From Rhizobacter sp. OV335 (lineage in GTDB: Bacteria; Pseudomonadota; Gammaproteobacteria; Burkholderiales; Burkholderiaceae_C), in assembly GCF_900142965.1 (NCBI RefSeq), contig NZ_FRCQ01000001.1:1-64000 (forward strand): DNA of 64,000 nucleotides. Reading direction: 5' to 3'. Numbering within the stretch: position 1 is the stretch's first letter; each line of letters begins with the position of its first letter. Shown piece after piece: positions 14,079-21,777 of this stretch. The position numbers were made by a program, and so were the translations under genes. Under the pieces are notes generated by a model, which did not search any database, was not told the DNA's origin, and saw only the letters and a list, made by a program, of their open reading frames with translations.

Positions 14079-14127
14079 GCAAAGTTGCCTGCACTGTAGA
14101 TTCGTCCGCTTGCAGGAATCATGCAAG
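14079..14127. promoter_or_regulatory. Candidate Lrp-type operator between hpd and its regulator
   Basis: The 116-base divergent gap holds a perfect inverted repeat CTTGCA-N7-TGCAAG at 14109-14127 and a related TGCAAAGTTGCCTGCA at 14079-14094. A further GCTGCAAAATCGCGTGCA lies near 14160. Lrp/AsnC proteins bind as multimers to such repeated dyads. The repeats are seen directly; binding by the adjacent regulator is inference. Confidence 0.45.
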
Positions 14128-14177
14128 TTCTGCGCTGGGACGGGCAGGCTGCGCCGGAAAGCTGCAAAATCGCGTGC

Positions 14178-14660
14178 ATGGAAACGGAAATCCAGCTGGA
14201 TGCGATCGATCGACGCATTCTTCGCGCGCTGCAGGCCGATGGCCGGATCACCTACGACGTGCTGGCCGCGCAGGTCAGCCTGTCGCCATCGGCCGCGCTG
14301 CGGCGGGTCAAGCGGCTCGAGGAATCGGGCGTGATCGCCGGCTATGTCGCGCTGGTGCCGCCGGAACGCGTCGGGCTCGGGCTCACGGCCTACCTGAACG
14401 TGCGGCTCGAGAAGCACTCCGAGGTGCACAAGCGCAACCCGATGGACCTGTTCCGCGCCGCGGTGCAGACCTGGCCCGAGGTGGTCGAGTGCGTCGCGCT
14501 GACCGGCGAGATGGACTACCTGCTGCGTGTCGTCGTGCAGGACATGGCGCACTACGCGCGCTTCGTGATGGAGACGCTGCTGAAGCACCCGAGCGTCGAG
14601 GACTGCAAGACCAGCTTCGTGATGGACCGGGTGAAGAACACCACCGCCGTGCCGCTGTAG
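14178..14660 (+). CDS. Lrp/AsnC-family transcriptional regulator
   Basis: A 160-residue two-domain regulator. The N-terminal winged helix (LDAIDRRILRALQADGRITYD, then SLSPSAALRRVKRLEESG) is followed by an RAM/AsnC ligand-binding domain (AYLNVRLEKHS, ECVALTGEMDYLLRVVVQDM). It is divergent from the hpd operon, and regulators of this type commonly control phenylalanine and tyrosine genes in response to the amino acid. The ATG at 14178 starts the domain correctly; the earlier in-frame ATG at 14121 lies inside the inverted repeat. Ligand and target are inferred from the position. Confidence 0.88.
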   Translation: METEIQLDAIDRRILRALQADGRITYDVLAAQVSLSPSAALRRVKRLEESGVIAGYVALVPPERVGLGLTAYLNVRLEKHSEVHKRNPMDLFRAAVQTWPEVVECVALTGEMDYLLRVVVQDMAHYARFVMETLLKHPSVEDCKTSFVMDRVKNTTAVPL

Positions 14661-14691
14661 CGCCGTGGCGCCGTGGCGCTGCAACGCCGGC

Positions 14692-15552
14692 TCAGAGGTC
14701 CAGGGTCTGCACCATGGCCTGCGTGGCGGCGATCGAGAGGTTCAGCAGCTGCGCGAGGTCGGCCACGTCGTCGGGGATCGCGGCGTTGTCCCAGCCGTGC
14801 GCCGTGTGCCGCGCGAGGCGGATCGCCAGCACGACGTTCTGCACCGTGGGGTGTTCGGCATGCCGGTCGTCGGAGATGCGGATCAGCAGCTCGGGCAGCG
14901 TCCAGGCCTTCATCAGCGCCTGCTGCAGGTCGAACAGCTCGACGTTCAGCGTGCTCTGCTGGATCGCGCTCGAGCGCAGTGTCGGGTCGGCGGCTTGCGC
15001 GCGCTGGATCGCCAACGCCAGGTCGGGCGCATGCGCCCACAACAGCATCTCGGCGAAGTCGTGCAGCAGCGCGGCTTCATGGATCAGCGCGGCGTCGTGG
15101 TCCTGGCGGTGGATCGCGAACGCCAGCGCGAAGCGCGATGCGCGGTGCGCGCGCCGCAGCACGTCGTTCAGGCCGGCGAGGGCGTCGGGCCGATCGGCCA
15201 GCCAGTCTTCGACCGTGGGCTGCGCGCCGAATGCGCCGAAGAACGGCGAGATGCCCATCAGCACGACGGCGGCGGTGACGGTCTCGACATCGGTGACGAG
15301 CCGCGCCGGCCGGTGCGTGGCCGCGTAGGCCAGCACCTTCAGCGTCATCAGCGGGTCGTCGGCGACCATCTCGCCGATCAGGTTCGCGTCGACGTCGTCT
15401 TCGTTCGCGCGCATCGCCTCCAGCGCATCGGAGGTGTCGGCGAGGACCGGGATCTCGCAGCTGCGGAAGTGCTGCACCCAGGCGGCCAGATCGGGCAAGG
15501 CTTGGAAGAGCGGCTGGAAGCCGCCGGAGCGCGGTGCGGTCTCGTTGCTCAC
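14692..15552 (-). CDS. HDOD-domain protein
   Basis: A 286-residue protein of the HDOD type, an HD-related output domain found in bacterial signalling. The segment EAALLHDFAEMLLW near residues 155-168 is the degenerate HD motif; IGEMVADDPLMTLKVLAYA matches the N-terminal conserved region. No GGDEF, EAL or receiver domain is fused to it. It lies downstream of the ABC importer genes on the same strand, with a 65-base gap, and I see no functional link. The biochemical role of HDOD domains is not settled. Confidence 0.82.
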   Translation of the reverse strand: MSNETAPRSGGFQPLFQALPDLAAWVQHFRSCEIPVLADTSDALEAMRANEDDVDANLIGEMVADDPLMTLKVLAYAATHRPARLVTDVETVTAAVVLMGISPFFGAFGAQPTVEDWLADRPDALAGLNDVLRRAHRASRFALAFAIHRQDHDAALIHEAALLHDFAEMLLWAHAPDLALAIQRAQAADPTLRSSAIQQSTLNVELFDLQQALMKAWTLPELLIRISDDRHAEHPTVQNVVLAIRLARHTAHGWDNAAIPDDVADLAQLLNLSIAATQAMVQTLDL

Positions 15553-15617
15553 GTCACGGTGTCAGGGAAAGTGTTACTGCAAGTATCGACCTCTTTGCAC
15601 CGGGCTTGAGGAAAATG

Positions 15618-16634
15618 TCACTTCGGTCCGAGCTTCGCCTTCACGTCCATGCCGACCTTCTTGTTGACGAACTGCAGCGTCGCGACCTTGGCCAGGTCGA
15701 CCTCGCCCGCCTTGTAGAGCCCGGCCTTCACCATCTGCGCGTAGAAGTCCTGGATGCGCTCGGCACTCATCGCGCCGACCCCGTTGCGCAGCGCCTCGCC
15801 CGAGTCGACGATGCCCTGCTGCTTCATCAGCGCGACCGAGGCCTCGATCTCCGCCTCGGTCATCTCCGGGTTCTCCTTGATCATCATCGCGTTGGCCGCC
15901 TTGCGGTCGCCATACAGGTAGTTGACCCAGCCGAGGATGGACGCGTCGACGAAGCGCTGCACCAGCTGTGGCTTGTCCTTCACGGTGTCGGTGCGCGCCT
16001 CGATCACGGTGGAGTAAGTGCTGAAGCCGTGATCAGCCAGCAGGTGCACCACCGGCTTGAACTTGCCCTGGTTCTCGACGTAGATCGGCTCGGCCACCGA
16101 ATAGCCCTGCTGGATCGCCTTCGGGTTCGCGAGGAAGGGGCCGAGGTTGTAGTTGTAGGGCTTGAGCACCTCGTCCTTGAAGCCGTGCGTGACCTTCAGC
16201 CACTGCCACCAGCTGAACTGGCCGTCCTTGGCGATCAGCGCGAGCGGTGCGTCCTTCAGCTTCGCGAACGATTCGTAGCCTTGCCCCGGGTGCGCGATCA
16301 GCGCCTGCGGGTCCTTCTGGAACATCGCGGCGACGACCACCGTCGGCACGCCGTTCTTCACGTTGTCGAAGCTGTGCAGCAGGTTGCCGGTCATCAGGAA
16401 ATCGATGCGGCCGGCCGGCAGCAGCGGGCGGTTGTTGACCTGCGGGCCGCCTTGCAGCAGCGTCACGTCGAGGCCGAACTTCTTGTAGGTGCCGTCGGCC
16501 ACCGCCTGGTAGAAGCCGCCGTGCGCGGCCTGCGCCTTCCAGTTGGTCGCGAAGGTCACCTTGTCCTGCGCGACGGCCGTGCCGGCCGCGAAGGTCATCG
16601 CCAATGCGGCAAGGCGGATCGTGTTCTTCGTCAT
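15618..16634 (-). CDS. ABC transporter substrate-binding protein, NMT1/THI5 type
   Basis: A 338-residue periplasmic protein with a signal peptide ending AGTAVAQ. The mature part (TNWKAQAAHGGFYQA, GRIDFLMTG, GFKDEVLKPYNYN) belongs to the NMT1/THI5/SsuA group that binds sulfonates, pyrimidine precursors of thiamine, riboflavin or similar small molecules. The start at 16634 has a strong AAGGAGAG site. Third gene of an ATPase-permease-binding protein operon. I see no TPP or FMN riboswitch ahead of the operon, so the substrate stays open. Confidence 0.85.
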   Translation of the reverse strand: MTKNTIRLAALAMTFAAGTAVAQDKVTFATNWKAQAAHGGFYQAVADGTYKKFGLDVTLLQGGPQVNNRPLLPAGRIDFLMTGNLLHSFDNVKNGVPTVVVAAMFQKDPQALIAHPGQGYESFAKLKDAPLALIAKDGQFSWWQWLKVTHGFKDEVLKPYNYNLGPFLANPKAIQQGYSVAEPIYVENQGKFKPVVHLLADHGFSTYSTVIEARTDTVKDKPQLVQRFVDASILGWVNYLYGDRKAANAMMIKENPEMTEAEIEASVALMKQQGIVDSGEALRNGVGAMSAERIQDFYAQMVKAGLYKAGEVDLAKVATLQFVNKKVGMDVKAKLGPK

Positions 16635-16653
16635 GGGTTCTCTCCTTGATGGA

Positions 16654-17421
16654 TCAATTCTCGGTGGCGTGCCAGCGGCCCAGCAACAGGCGCGACAAGG
16701 CATTGAAGCCGGCGAAGATCAGCACGCCGGTCAGCACCAGCAGGCTCAGCGCGGCGAACATCTTCGGCGTCTCGGTGCGGAAGCTGGCTTCCAGGATGCG
16801 CGAGGCCAGCCCGGTCTCGCGGCCGGCGGCACCGGCCACCATTTCGGCCGTCACCGCGCCGATCAGGCTCAGGCCGCCGGAGATCTTCAGGCCGGCGATG
16901 AAATACGGCAATGCCGACGGCAGCAGCAGCAGGCGCAGCCGCTGCCACGGCGTCGCGCGGTACAGCCGGAACAGCTCGCGCAGGTTCACGTCGGCAGCGC
17001 GCAGCCCGACCACGGTGTTCGACAGGATCGGGAAGAACGCGACGATCCAGGCGCACAGCAGCAGCGCGGCGGTCGTGCTCTCGACATAGATCAGGATCAG
17101 CGGCGCGACCGCGACGATCGGCGTCACCTGCAGCACCACCGCCACCGGGAACAGCGCCTCCTCTAGCGGCCGCCACAGCGCGAACACCGCGGCGATCAGC
17201 ACGCCGCCGGCACAGGCCAGCAGCAGCGCGCCGAAGGTGATCTTCACGGTGAACCACCAGCTGCCGGCCAGTGATGCGAAGTTGCCGACCAGCGTCTGCA
17301 GCACCATGCTGGGCGCCGGCAGCGTGTAGTGAGGGATGTGGGCCAGCCGCACCAGCGCCTCCCATGCGGCCAGCAGCGCGAGCAGCACGACGGCCGGCGC
17401 GATGCGGCGTTGCCAGCGCAT
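16654..17421 (-). CDS. ABC transporter permease, SsuC/TauC type
   Basis: A 255-residue integral membrane protein with about six hydrophobic segments and the BPD_transp_1 EAA-type loop (ELFRLYRATPWQRLRLLLLPSALPYFIAG). The NMT1/THI5-type transport systems use this permease class as a homodimer. The ATG at 17421 was used; a GTG two codons earlier (17427) would overlap the ATPase stop as GTGA and is an equally likely start. It is followed after 19 bases by the binding protein. Confidence 0.88.
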   Translation of the reverse strand: MRWQRRIAPAVVLLALLAAWEALVRLAHIPHYTLPAPSMVLQTLVGNFASLAGSWWFTVKITFGALLLACAGGVLIAAVFALWRPLEEALFPVAVVLQVTPIVAVAPLILIYVESTTAALLLCAWIVAFFPILSNTVVGLRAADVNLRELFRLYRATPWQRLRLLLLPSALPYFIAGLKISGGLSLIGAVTAEMVAGAAGRETGLASRILEASFRTETPKMFAALSLLVLTGVLIFAGFNALSRLLLGRWHATEN

Positions 17422-17423
17422 GC

Positions 17424-18200
17424 TCACGCGGCTGCCGCGGCGTGCGCGGCCTCGAGCGAGCGCGAGACGGCGCGGCATTGGGCGACGTAGTCGTCGCTGT
17501 CGCGGAAGCCGGCCTCGTGCCTTGCCGGCCGGCGGATGCGGAACTCGGCGACGATGCGGCCGGGCCGCGCGCCCATCACCAGCACGCGCTGGCTCAGCGC
17601 CACCGCCTCGAGCACGCTGTGCGTGACGAACAGCACCGCCATCGGGCGCGCCTGCCAGGCCTCCATCAGGTCGGCGTTCAGCCGCTGGCGGGTGATCTCG
17701 TCGAGCGCGGCGAAGGGCTCGTCCATCAGCAGCAGTTGTGGCTGGGTGACCAGCGCGCGGGCGATCGATGCGCGCATCTTCATGCCGCCGGACAGCTCGG
17801 CGGGGAAGGCATCCGCGAAAGCCTCGAGGCCCATGCGCTGCAGCAGCGGCATCACGCGCGCGGCGGCGTAGCGCCGCGAAACGCCGGCCAGTCGCAGCGG
17901 CAGCCAGGCGTTGTCGAACACGCTGGCCCAGGGCATCAGCGTGGGTTCCTGGAACACGAAGGCGGTGTCGCTCGCGACATTGACCTGCAGCGCCGGCGCC
18001 CGCACCGTGCCGGCGCTTGCGCGGTCGAGCCCGGCCACCAGCCGCAGCACCGTGCTCTTGCCGCAGCCCGATGGACCGAGCAGCGAGACGAACTCGCCCG
18101 GCTGCACGTCCAGCGTCACCGCCTGCAAGGCCTGCACGCCGTTGGCGAAGCGCTTGTCGACCTGCTGCAGGGAGACCAGGGCATCTGAAGCATCTGACAT
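17424..18200 (-). CDS. ABC transporter ATP-binding protein
   Basis: A 258-residue ATPase with Walker A GPSGCGKST (42-50), signature LSGGMKMR (136-143), Walker B LLLMDE (156-161) and the switch histidine in FVTHS (about 194). It belongs to the nitrate/sulfonate/taurine importer class. First gene of the importer operon, with start/stop overlap or near contact to the permease. It is divergent from the aldo/keto reductase gene, with a 65-base gap between them. Confidence 0.92.
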   Translation of the reverse strand: MSDASDALVSLQQVDKRFANGVQALQAVTLDVQPGEFVSLLGPSGCGKSTVLRLVAGLDRASAGTVRAPALQVNVASDTAFVFQEPTLMPWASVFDNAWLPLRLAGVSRRYAAARVMPLLQRMGLEAFADAFPAELSGGMKMRASIARALVTQPQLLLMDEPFAALDEITRQRLNADLMEAWQARPMAVLFVTHSVLEAVALSQRVLVMGARPGRIVAEFRIRRPARHEAGFRDSDDYVAQCRAVSRSLEAAHAAAAA

Positions 18201-18265
18201 AGGGTTCGCAGTGTGCCGCAGAACGCGTTCGCGCTAGGCTTCGGGGCTTGTCGCGGAGATCCACC

Positions 18266-19120
18266 ATGAACCACGTTGAGCTGCCTTCCGGAACCTCGGT
18301 GCCCACCCTCGGCCTCGGCACCTGGCGCATGGGGGAATCGGCGTCCGCGCGGCGTGCCGAGGTGGCCGCGATCCGCCTGGCGATCGACCTCGGCTACCGG
18401 CTCTTCGACACCGCCGAGATGTATGGCGAGGGCGGTGCCGAGGAGGCGCTCGGGCAGGCGGTCGCCGAGGCACTGCGGGCCGGCGCGGTGCGACGCGACG
18501 AGCTCTTCATCGTCAGCAAGGTCTATCCGCACAACGCGAGCCGCAGCGGCACCGTGGCCGCGTGCGAACGCAGCCTGAAGCGGCTCGGGCTCGATTACGT
18601 CGACCTCTACCTGCTGCACTGGCCCGGCTCGCATCCGCTGCAGGACACGGTCGGGGCCTTCGGGCAGCTGCAGGCGCAGGGGCGCATCCGCGCGTGGGGC
18701 GTCAGCAATTTCGATGCGGACGACATGGCCGCGCTGTGGGGCCTGGAGGGCGGCACGGCCTGCGCGACCAATCAGGTCTACTACGCGCTGCCCGAGCGGG
18801 GCATCGAGTACGACCTGCTGCCACGCCTGCGCGAACGGAAGGTCCCGCTGATGGCGTACAGCCCGCTCGCGCAGGGTGAGCTGGCCGCGCACGCCGGGTT
18901 GCGGCCGCTGGCGGAATCCCGTGGCGTGACGCCGACCCAGCTCGCGCTCGCGTGGGTGCTGCACCAGCCGGGCGTGATCGCGATCCCGAAGGCCGTGCGC
19001 GAGGCCCACCTGCGCGAGAACCTGGCCGCGGCCGACCTGAAGCTCAGCGCCGCTGAGCTGGCCGCCCTCGACCGGCTGTTCCCGCCGCCGCGGCGCAAGA
19101 CCACGCTTGCGATGATCTGA
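18266..19120 (+). CDS. Aldo/keto reductase
   Basis: A 284-residue NADPH-dependent TIM-barrel oxidoreductase. The family signatures are clear: GLGTWRMG near the start, LGYRLFDTAEMYGEGGAEEALG with catalytic Asp and Tyr, the catalytic Lys in FIVSKVYPHN, His in YLLHWPG, and the C-terminal cofactor loop IAIPKAVREAHLREN. The ATG at 18266 follows a GCGGAGA ribosome site. It resembles the diketogluconate-reductase-like group; the substrate cannot be told. It stands alone, between the ABC operon and the riboswitch-controlled terC gene. Confidence 0.9.
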   Translation: MNHVELPSGTSVPTLGLGTWRMGESASARRAEVAAIRLAIDLGYRLFDTAEMYGEGGAEEALGQAVAEALRAGAVRRDELFIVSKVYPHNASRSGTVAACERSLKRLGLDYVDLYLLHWPGSHPLQDTVGAFGQLQAQGRIRAWGVSNFDADDMAALWGLEGGTACATNQVYYALPERGIEYDLLPRLRERKVPLMAYSPLAQGELAAHAGLRPLAESRGVTPTQLALAWVLHQPGVIAIPKAVREAHLRENLAAADLKLSAAELAALDRLFPPPRRKTTLAMI

Positions 19121-19181
19121 GCGCGCCGTCAGGGGGCACCCCGGTTGACGCGCGAGGCCGGCTGCGGCGACACTGGCCCCC

Positions 19182-19339
19182 GCAAGGGGAGTAGCCCCCC
19201 GATCAAGCCGCCGTCAGCACGGGCGCCGCTCCCGCGGTTCCCCGGCACTTGAGCAGCGTGTGGACCGACGGACCAACGCTGTGGGCAAGACCTTCACCCG
19301 CCGGGCATCCGCACGGCGTGCACTCCTGCAAGGTGAAGG
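19182..19339 (+). ncRNA. yybP-ykoY (manganese) riboswitch before terC-family gene
   Basis: The aptamer hallmarks are in order: CAAGGGGAGTAGCC (19183-19196), the central GCCGTCAGCACGG region, and the closing GGGCAAGACCTTC (19283-19295), matching the conserved loops of the Mn2+-sensing yybP-ykoY class. Downstream, GGTGAAGG (19332-19339), which contains the ribosome site of terC, is the perfect complement of CCTTCACC (19291-19298), the 3' strand of the aptamer P1 stem. Metal binding would stabilise P1 and free the ribosome site. Class from known consensus; the switch pairing is read directly here. Confidence 0.88.
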
Positions 19340-19342
19340 ACC

Positions 19343-20230
19343 ATGGAACTCTTCTCAGCTGACTTCTTCTCGGCCTTGATGGCCATCGTGCTGCTCGACC
19401 TCGTGCTGGCCGGCGACAACGCGATCGTGATCGGCCTGGCCGCCCGCAACGTGCCGCCCGAGATGCAGCGCCGCGTGATCCTCTGGGGCACGGCCGGCGC
19501 GATCGTGATCCGTGCGCTGCTGACGCTGGTCGTCGTGTGGCTGCTCAAGATTCCCGGCTTCCTGCTGGCCGGCGGCCTCGCGCTGATCTGGATCGCGTGG
19601 ACGCTGACGCAGGACAAGGACGGCGAAGGCCACAGCATCAAGCCGCAATCCACCGTGCGCGGCGCGATCCAGACCATCGTGATCGCCGATGCGGTGATGG
19701 GCGTCGACAACGTGCTGGCGATCGGCGGCGCGGCCCACGGCAGCATGCTGCTGGTGGTGCTGGGGCTGTTGATCAGCATCCCGATCGTTGTCTGGGGCAG
19801 CCAGCTGATCCTGAAGCTGGTCGACCGCTTCCCGGCCATCGTCATCCTGGGCGCCGGCGTGCTCGGCTGGACCGCCGCGAAGATGATCAGCGGCGAGCCG
19901 CTGATCAAGTCGTGGTTCGAACACCAGCACCTGGGGCACCTGGCGCTGTACCTGGTGTGCGTCGGCGGCGTCACGCTGCCGGCCCTGTGGCGCCACTGGA
20001 ACGAGCGCCAGCGCGAGACCGGCGTGCTGCTGGCGGTGATGGTCACCTGGCTCGGCGTGTTCGACATGATCGAAGAAGCGATGGGCTGGGAAGACCAGCC
20101 GGTCGACACCTGGCAGTGGTGGCACGAGGGCATCGACCTGGTGATGTGGCTGGGCTGGGTGCCGGTCGCGGTGCTGGTGCACAAGCTGTGGGAGAAGCGG
20201 CATCCGAAGCCGCTGCCGGTCCACCAATGA
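19343..20230 (+). CDS. TerC-family membrane protein, likely Mn2+ exporter
   Basis: A 295-residue protein with seven to nine hydrophobic helices and the two conserved acidic motifs of TerC/Alx/YjbE proteins: LDLVLAGDNAIVIGLAA near residues 18-34 and IADAVMGVDNVLAIGGAA near 114-131. Members of this family export manganese and are commonly controlled by yybP-ykoY riboswitches, exactly as here. It is transcribed alone and closed by a strong terminator. Mn2+ as substrate is inferred from the riboswitch and family. Confidence 0.9.
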   Translation: MELFSADFFSALMAIVLLDLVLAGDNAIVIGLAARNVPPEMQRRVILWGTAGAIVIRALLTLVVVWLLKIPGFLLAGGLALIWIAWTLTQDKDGEGHSIKPQSTVRGAIQTIVIADAVMGVDNVLAIGGAAHGSMLLVVLGLLISIPIVVWGSQLILKLVDRFPAIVILGAGVLGWTAAKMISGEPLIKSWFEHQHLGHLALYLVCVGGVTLPALWRHWNERQRETGVLLAVMVTWLGVFDMIEEAMGWEDQPVDTWQWWHEGIDLVMWLGWVPVAVLVHKLWEKRHPKPLPVHQ

Positions 20231-20260
20231 AAACGGGGGCCGCGAGGCCCCCGTTTCGTT
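20231..20260 (+). terminator. Terminator after the terC-family gene
   Basis: Directly after the stop codon, AAACGGGGGCC (20231-20241) and GGCCCCCGTTT (20246-20256) form an 11-base-pair stem with a GCGA tetraloop, followed by CGTT. The stem can act in both directions, also for the small gene that converges from the other strand. Confidence 0.85.
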
Positions 20261-20270
20261 CACGGACGGA

Positions 20271-20537
20271 TCACAGGCGCGTGACGCCTGGTACCCACCC
20301 GACGAGTTCGCCGTCCATGTACAGCGCGCCTTCGGGCGCGCCGGCCTGCGCGTAGAACTCGAGCACCGGCGGCAGCGGCGGGGCGGGCACCGGGGGCGGC
20401 ACCGCCAGGCGCTGGGCCAGTTCAGCGAGCACGGCGCTCGCGGACTTCAGGGCGGCCGCTGCGGAGCGGCGCGCGAGGGAGGAGCCGGGGTGGCGCGGCG
20501 TCAGGGCGCGCCACGTCTGGGGCTTCGAGCTGGTCAT
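20271..20537 (-). CDS. Small Pro/Ala-rich hypothetical protein
   Basis: An 88-residue product that I do not recognise. It starts basic (TPRHPGSSLARRS), has an Ala-rich helix-prone middle and a PPPVPAPPLPP linker, and ends with VLEFYAQAGAPEGALYMDGELVG, which looks like a short beta motif. The ATG at 20537 is preferred because AAGGA lies seven bases before it; an ATG at 20543 is too close to that site. It follows the 56-residue gene on the same strand and probably shares its transcript. Confidence 0.5.
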   Translation of the reverse strand: MTSSKPQTWRALTPRHPGSSLARRSAAAALKSASAVLAELAQRLAVPPPVPAPPLPPVLEFYAQAGAPEGALYMDGELVGWVPGVTRL

Positions 20538-20579
20538 GATCATTTCCTTCGTCGGCAGCGCGCTGGCGCTGCGTTGGAT

Positions 20580-20750
20580 TCATGGGCTGTGGCGCAGCCG
20601 GGGGCTGAGCTGGTCGAGTTCGCGGCGTAGCGCGCGGCGCGCGTCCTGTCGCGAGGTGCCACCGGGCTGGTGACTGCCGGCGCGACGGAAGTGCGCGGGC
20701 GCCACCAACGGGTTGCGGGGCTTGCGGGCTGGCATGGTGATCTTGGACAT
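20580..20750 (-). CDS. Small basic protein, ARKPRNPLV type
   Basis: A 56-residue, strongly basic protein beginning MSKITMPARKPRNPLVAPA and continuing HFRRAGSH. The ARKPRNPLV start recurs, as I recall, in short conserved proteins of Burkholderiales; the function is unknown. An ideal AGGAG site lies seven bases ahead of the ATG. It is the first gene after a roughly 280-base leader with its own promoter (21035-21062) and two perfect hairpins. Nucleic-acid binding is possible from the charge but not shown. Confidence 0.65.
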   Translation of the reverse strand: MSKITMPARKPRNPLVAPAHFRRAGSHQPGGTSRQDARRALRRELDQLSPRLRHSP

Positions 20751-20793
20751 GAGACATCTCCTGTGAGGACGAGGACGGCAGGGCCAGAAAGCA

Positions 20794-20827
20794 CGACGGC
20801 CCGGTGCGGGAAGCAACCGGGCCGTCG
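20794..20827 (-). promoter_or_regulatory. Perfect 12-bp hairpin in the leader of the small-gene operon
   Basis: CGACGGCCCGGT (20794-20805) and ACCGGGCCGTCG (20816-20827) form an uninterrupted 12-base-pair stem with a ten-base loop, 43 bases ahead of the start codon at 20750. On the transcribed strand it is followed by a T-poor TGCTTTCTGG, so it is not a classical terminator. An attenuator, RNA-stability or protein-binding role is possible. The rest of the 340-base gap 20751-21090 holds a second hairpin (21003-21024) and the promoter. Confidence 0.6.
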
Positions 20828-21034
20828 GGATGAGCGCGCGTGCGTCGCGAAGCTCAGCCGGCAAGCGGACCGGGCGGGGCCCGACGGCCACCGAGACACT
20901 GAAACGCCGGCACCGACGGCGCGAAGGCGCGGCGGGCAAGGGCAGGGTTCAGTGCGAAGGCGATCAACGTGGGGACTCCGGGGTTGAGGGGCGGGGCGTC
21001 GACGTGATGAAGGTGTTCATCACGACTTGCGCAG

Positions 21035-21062
21035 ATGATAAACAATCGATTATCAATTTCAA
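21035..21062 (-). promoter_or_regulatory. Sigma-70 promoter of the small-gene operon, with operator-like dyad
   Basis: Read on the minus strand, TTGAAA (21062-21057) and TATCAT (21040-21035) are spaced by 16 bases, each matching five of six consensus positions. This is the only AT-rich island in the area. An inverted repeat TGATAA-N8-TTATCA (21036-21055) overlaps the -10 and spacer, a good place for a repressor. Predicted transcription start is near 21028, giving a leader of about 280 bases. Confidence 0.6.
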
Positions 21063-21090
21063 CCCCCTTGTTCAAAGGTGTGGGGAAGAA

Positions 21091-21675
21091 TCAACGCTTT
21101 TTCTTGAGCGGCGCGATGCCGGCCTGCGTGCGGGCCCACAGGTCTTCGGGCGGCGGGGCCGCGCGGGGTGACGCGGAGGCTGCGGCGCGCGCCGGTGGCA
21201 CGGCCGCCGGTGCCCTGGCCGGCTCGGCGGCCGGCATCAGCACCTCGCCGAGCAGGTCCAGCAGCCGCGTGCGGGCGCGCTGCGGATGGCGGCGGTAGTA
21301 GGTCAGCACCAGCCCGACGATGAAGCGCTCGTCGTCGTCCTGCGGCACGTTGCGCAGCGCGTCGTCGGCCAGGGCGGCAGCGGGAGCGGGGGCCGCCGAG
21401 GAACCGGCCGCGTCGTGCGGCTGGTCCATCCAGCCGTTCGGCTTGTGGCACAGCACCTCGAACTGGCGCGCGAGCCGTTCGCCGATCTGCCGCGAGCGGC
21501 TCTTGATCTGGCTCCAGTAGCTCGGCTGGATCTGCAGGCGCTCGGCGAAGCGCCGCTCGAGCCCCCTCAGCGTGGCGGCATCCGGATGCTTGATGGTGTT
21601 GTGGACGAATTCATCGAAGAGGGCCAGCGCGTTGTCAAGGCGGAGCTGGGCCACGTCACGGGAGCCGGATTGCAT
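21091..21675 (-). CDS. Hypothetical protein with helix-turn-helix-like N-terminal domain
   Basis: A 194-residue protein I cannot name. The N-terminal 90 residues are helical (LRLDNALALFDEFVHNTI, TLRGLERRFAERLQIQPSYWSQIKSRSRQIGERLARQFE); the QPSYWSQIKSRSRQIGERLARQ part resembles the recognition helix of XRE-like DNA-binding proteins. A middle segment (DDDERFIVGLVLTYYRRHP) is followed by a Pro/Ala-rich tail and a basic KKKR end. The in-frame ATG at 21702 would add nine residues. Both its own upstream region and the promoter just downstream contain TTTATCAT, which might be a shared binding site. Confidence 0.6.
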   Translation of the reverse strand: MQSGSRDVAQLRLDNALALFDEFVHNTIKHPDAATLRGLERRFAERLQIQPSYWSQIKSRSRQIGERLARQFEVLCHKPNGWMDQPHDAAGSSAAPAPAAALADDALRNVPQDDDERFIVGLVLTYYRRHPQRARTRLLDLLGEVLMPAAEPARAPAAVPPARAAASASPRAAPPPEDLWARTQAGIAPLKKKR

Positions 21676-21777
21676 GGTGCCGCATGATAAATCTTCGTGC
21701 ATCAGCAGATGCGGCCGGGGTCGTCGGCAAAATCACGGTCTTTCCGCTCACAACCCTTTCACCGGCCGCGCAGCACC

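Noticed and set aside
15618-18200. Assignment of the ABC importer to thiamine precursor or taurine uptake
   Set aside because: NMT1/THI5-type binding proteins take many substrates, and no TPP or other riboswitch or catabolic gene is nearby to decide.
20794-20827. 12-bp hairpin as an intrinsic terminator
   Set aside because: On the transcribed minus strand it is followed by TGCTTTCTGG, without a run of T, so termination is not supported by the sequence.
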